Source: Firmicutes bacterium UBA2116
GTDB taxonomy: Bacteria; Bacillota; Clostridia; Tissierellales; Sedimentibacteraceae
Length of the DNA stretch: 32,405 bases
Reading direction: 5' to 3'
NCBI GenBank assembly: GCA_002331025.1
Contig: DCYG01000034.1
Span: 1 to 32,405 of the forward strand
In this document: piece after piece, positions 32,189 to 32,405 of the stretch
Position numbering within the stretch: position 1 is the stretch's first letter
Layout: every line of letters starts with the position of its first letter
Program-made: the position numbers and the translations under genes
Notes under the pieces: generated by a model
Seen by the model: only the letters and a program-made list of their open reading frames with translations
What the model was told of the DNA's origin: nothing
Database searches by the model: none

Positions 32189-32405
32189 GCGATGGATAGA
32201 CATTAGGTTGGTTATAGACAGGTAATTGGTTAAATTATTTTATTAATTGCAAGTCGATTGCTAAATCAATTATTCATATTAAGTATTAAGTAAAAAAGCG
32301 CAGCACTGAGGAATAAAAATTTTACGCAATAAAAAACGTTGATAAGCGAGAAAAGAGAACTGAAATATGATAAAATAAAGAAAAAAGATTACGCAAAGGA
32401 AGATT

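Noticed and set aside
32339..32371. Promoter for a downstream rplM
   Set aside because: TTGATA and TATGAT are about 21 bp apart, too far for a standard promoter, and the gene itself is outside the window.
1..32405. CRISPR arrays, rRNA, tRNA or transposase genes
   Set aside because: No regularly spaced repeats, no cloverleaf or rRNA sequence and no transposase or integrase reading frame were seen in any part of the window.

Overview
The window is chromosomal DNA from an AT-rich, low-GC Gram-positive bacterium of clostridial type. The evidence is strong AAGGAGG ribosome-binding sites, the Firmicute order of the S10-spc-alpha ribosomal operon, zinc-ribbon forms of S14, S4, L36 and adenylate kinase, a clostridial-style AgrD peptide, and a Na+/alanine symporter with a sigma-54 activator. 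Genus cannot be fixed from the sequence alone; a Tissierellia/Clostridia relative is my best inference.

Layout. (1) 1-231: the 3' end of an EF-Tu gene and its terminator. (2) 232-3799: an accessory module placed between the str operon (tuf) and the S10 operon. It holds a perfect -24/-12 sigma-54 promoter, an AGCS-family Na+/amino-acid symporter, and a PAS-AAA+-Fis sigma-54 activator. Two copies of one short REP-like palindromic repeat, in opposite orientation, flank the symporter. (3) 3984-19720: promoter, structured leader and the complete S10-spc-alpha superoperon from rpsJ to rplQ, including secY, adk, map, a small KOW protein, infA and rpoA. rpmD and rpmJ (58 and 37 aa) are present. (4) 19786-28811: a roughly 9-kb signalling island. 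On the minus strand are a REC-LytTR regulator, a PAS histidine kinase with a REC-HDOD protein, and a CheW-MCP pair, each transcription unit set off by a terminator. On the plus strand is a complete agr-type quorum-sensing locus in the order A-C-D-B, with a predicted autoinducer ring Cys-Ile-Phe-Leu-Phe. (5) 28815-32188: ecfA1-ecfA2-ecfT (energy-coupling module of vitamin/metal ECF transporters) and truA, behind a promoter and a strongly self-complementary leader. The window ends before rplM-rpsI, which normally follow.

How it fits together. In many Firmicutes rplQ is followed directly by ecfA1-ecfA2-ecfT-truA-rplM-rpsI, and tuf by rpsJ. Both junctions are opened here by regulatory cargo, with the housekeeping genes left intact. 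The best candidates for something new are the agr locus with its own strong agrDB promoter, its divergent neighbourhood with a second LytTR regulator and an 83-bp-spaced repeat, the cysteine-rich PAS kinase, and the double-hairpin leader of the ecf operon.
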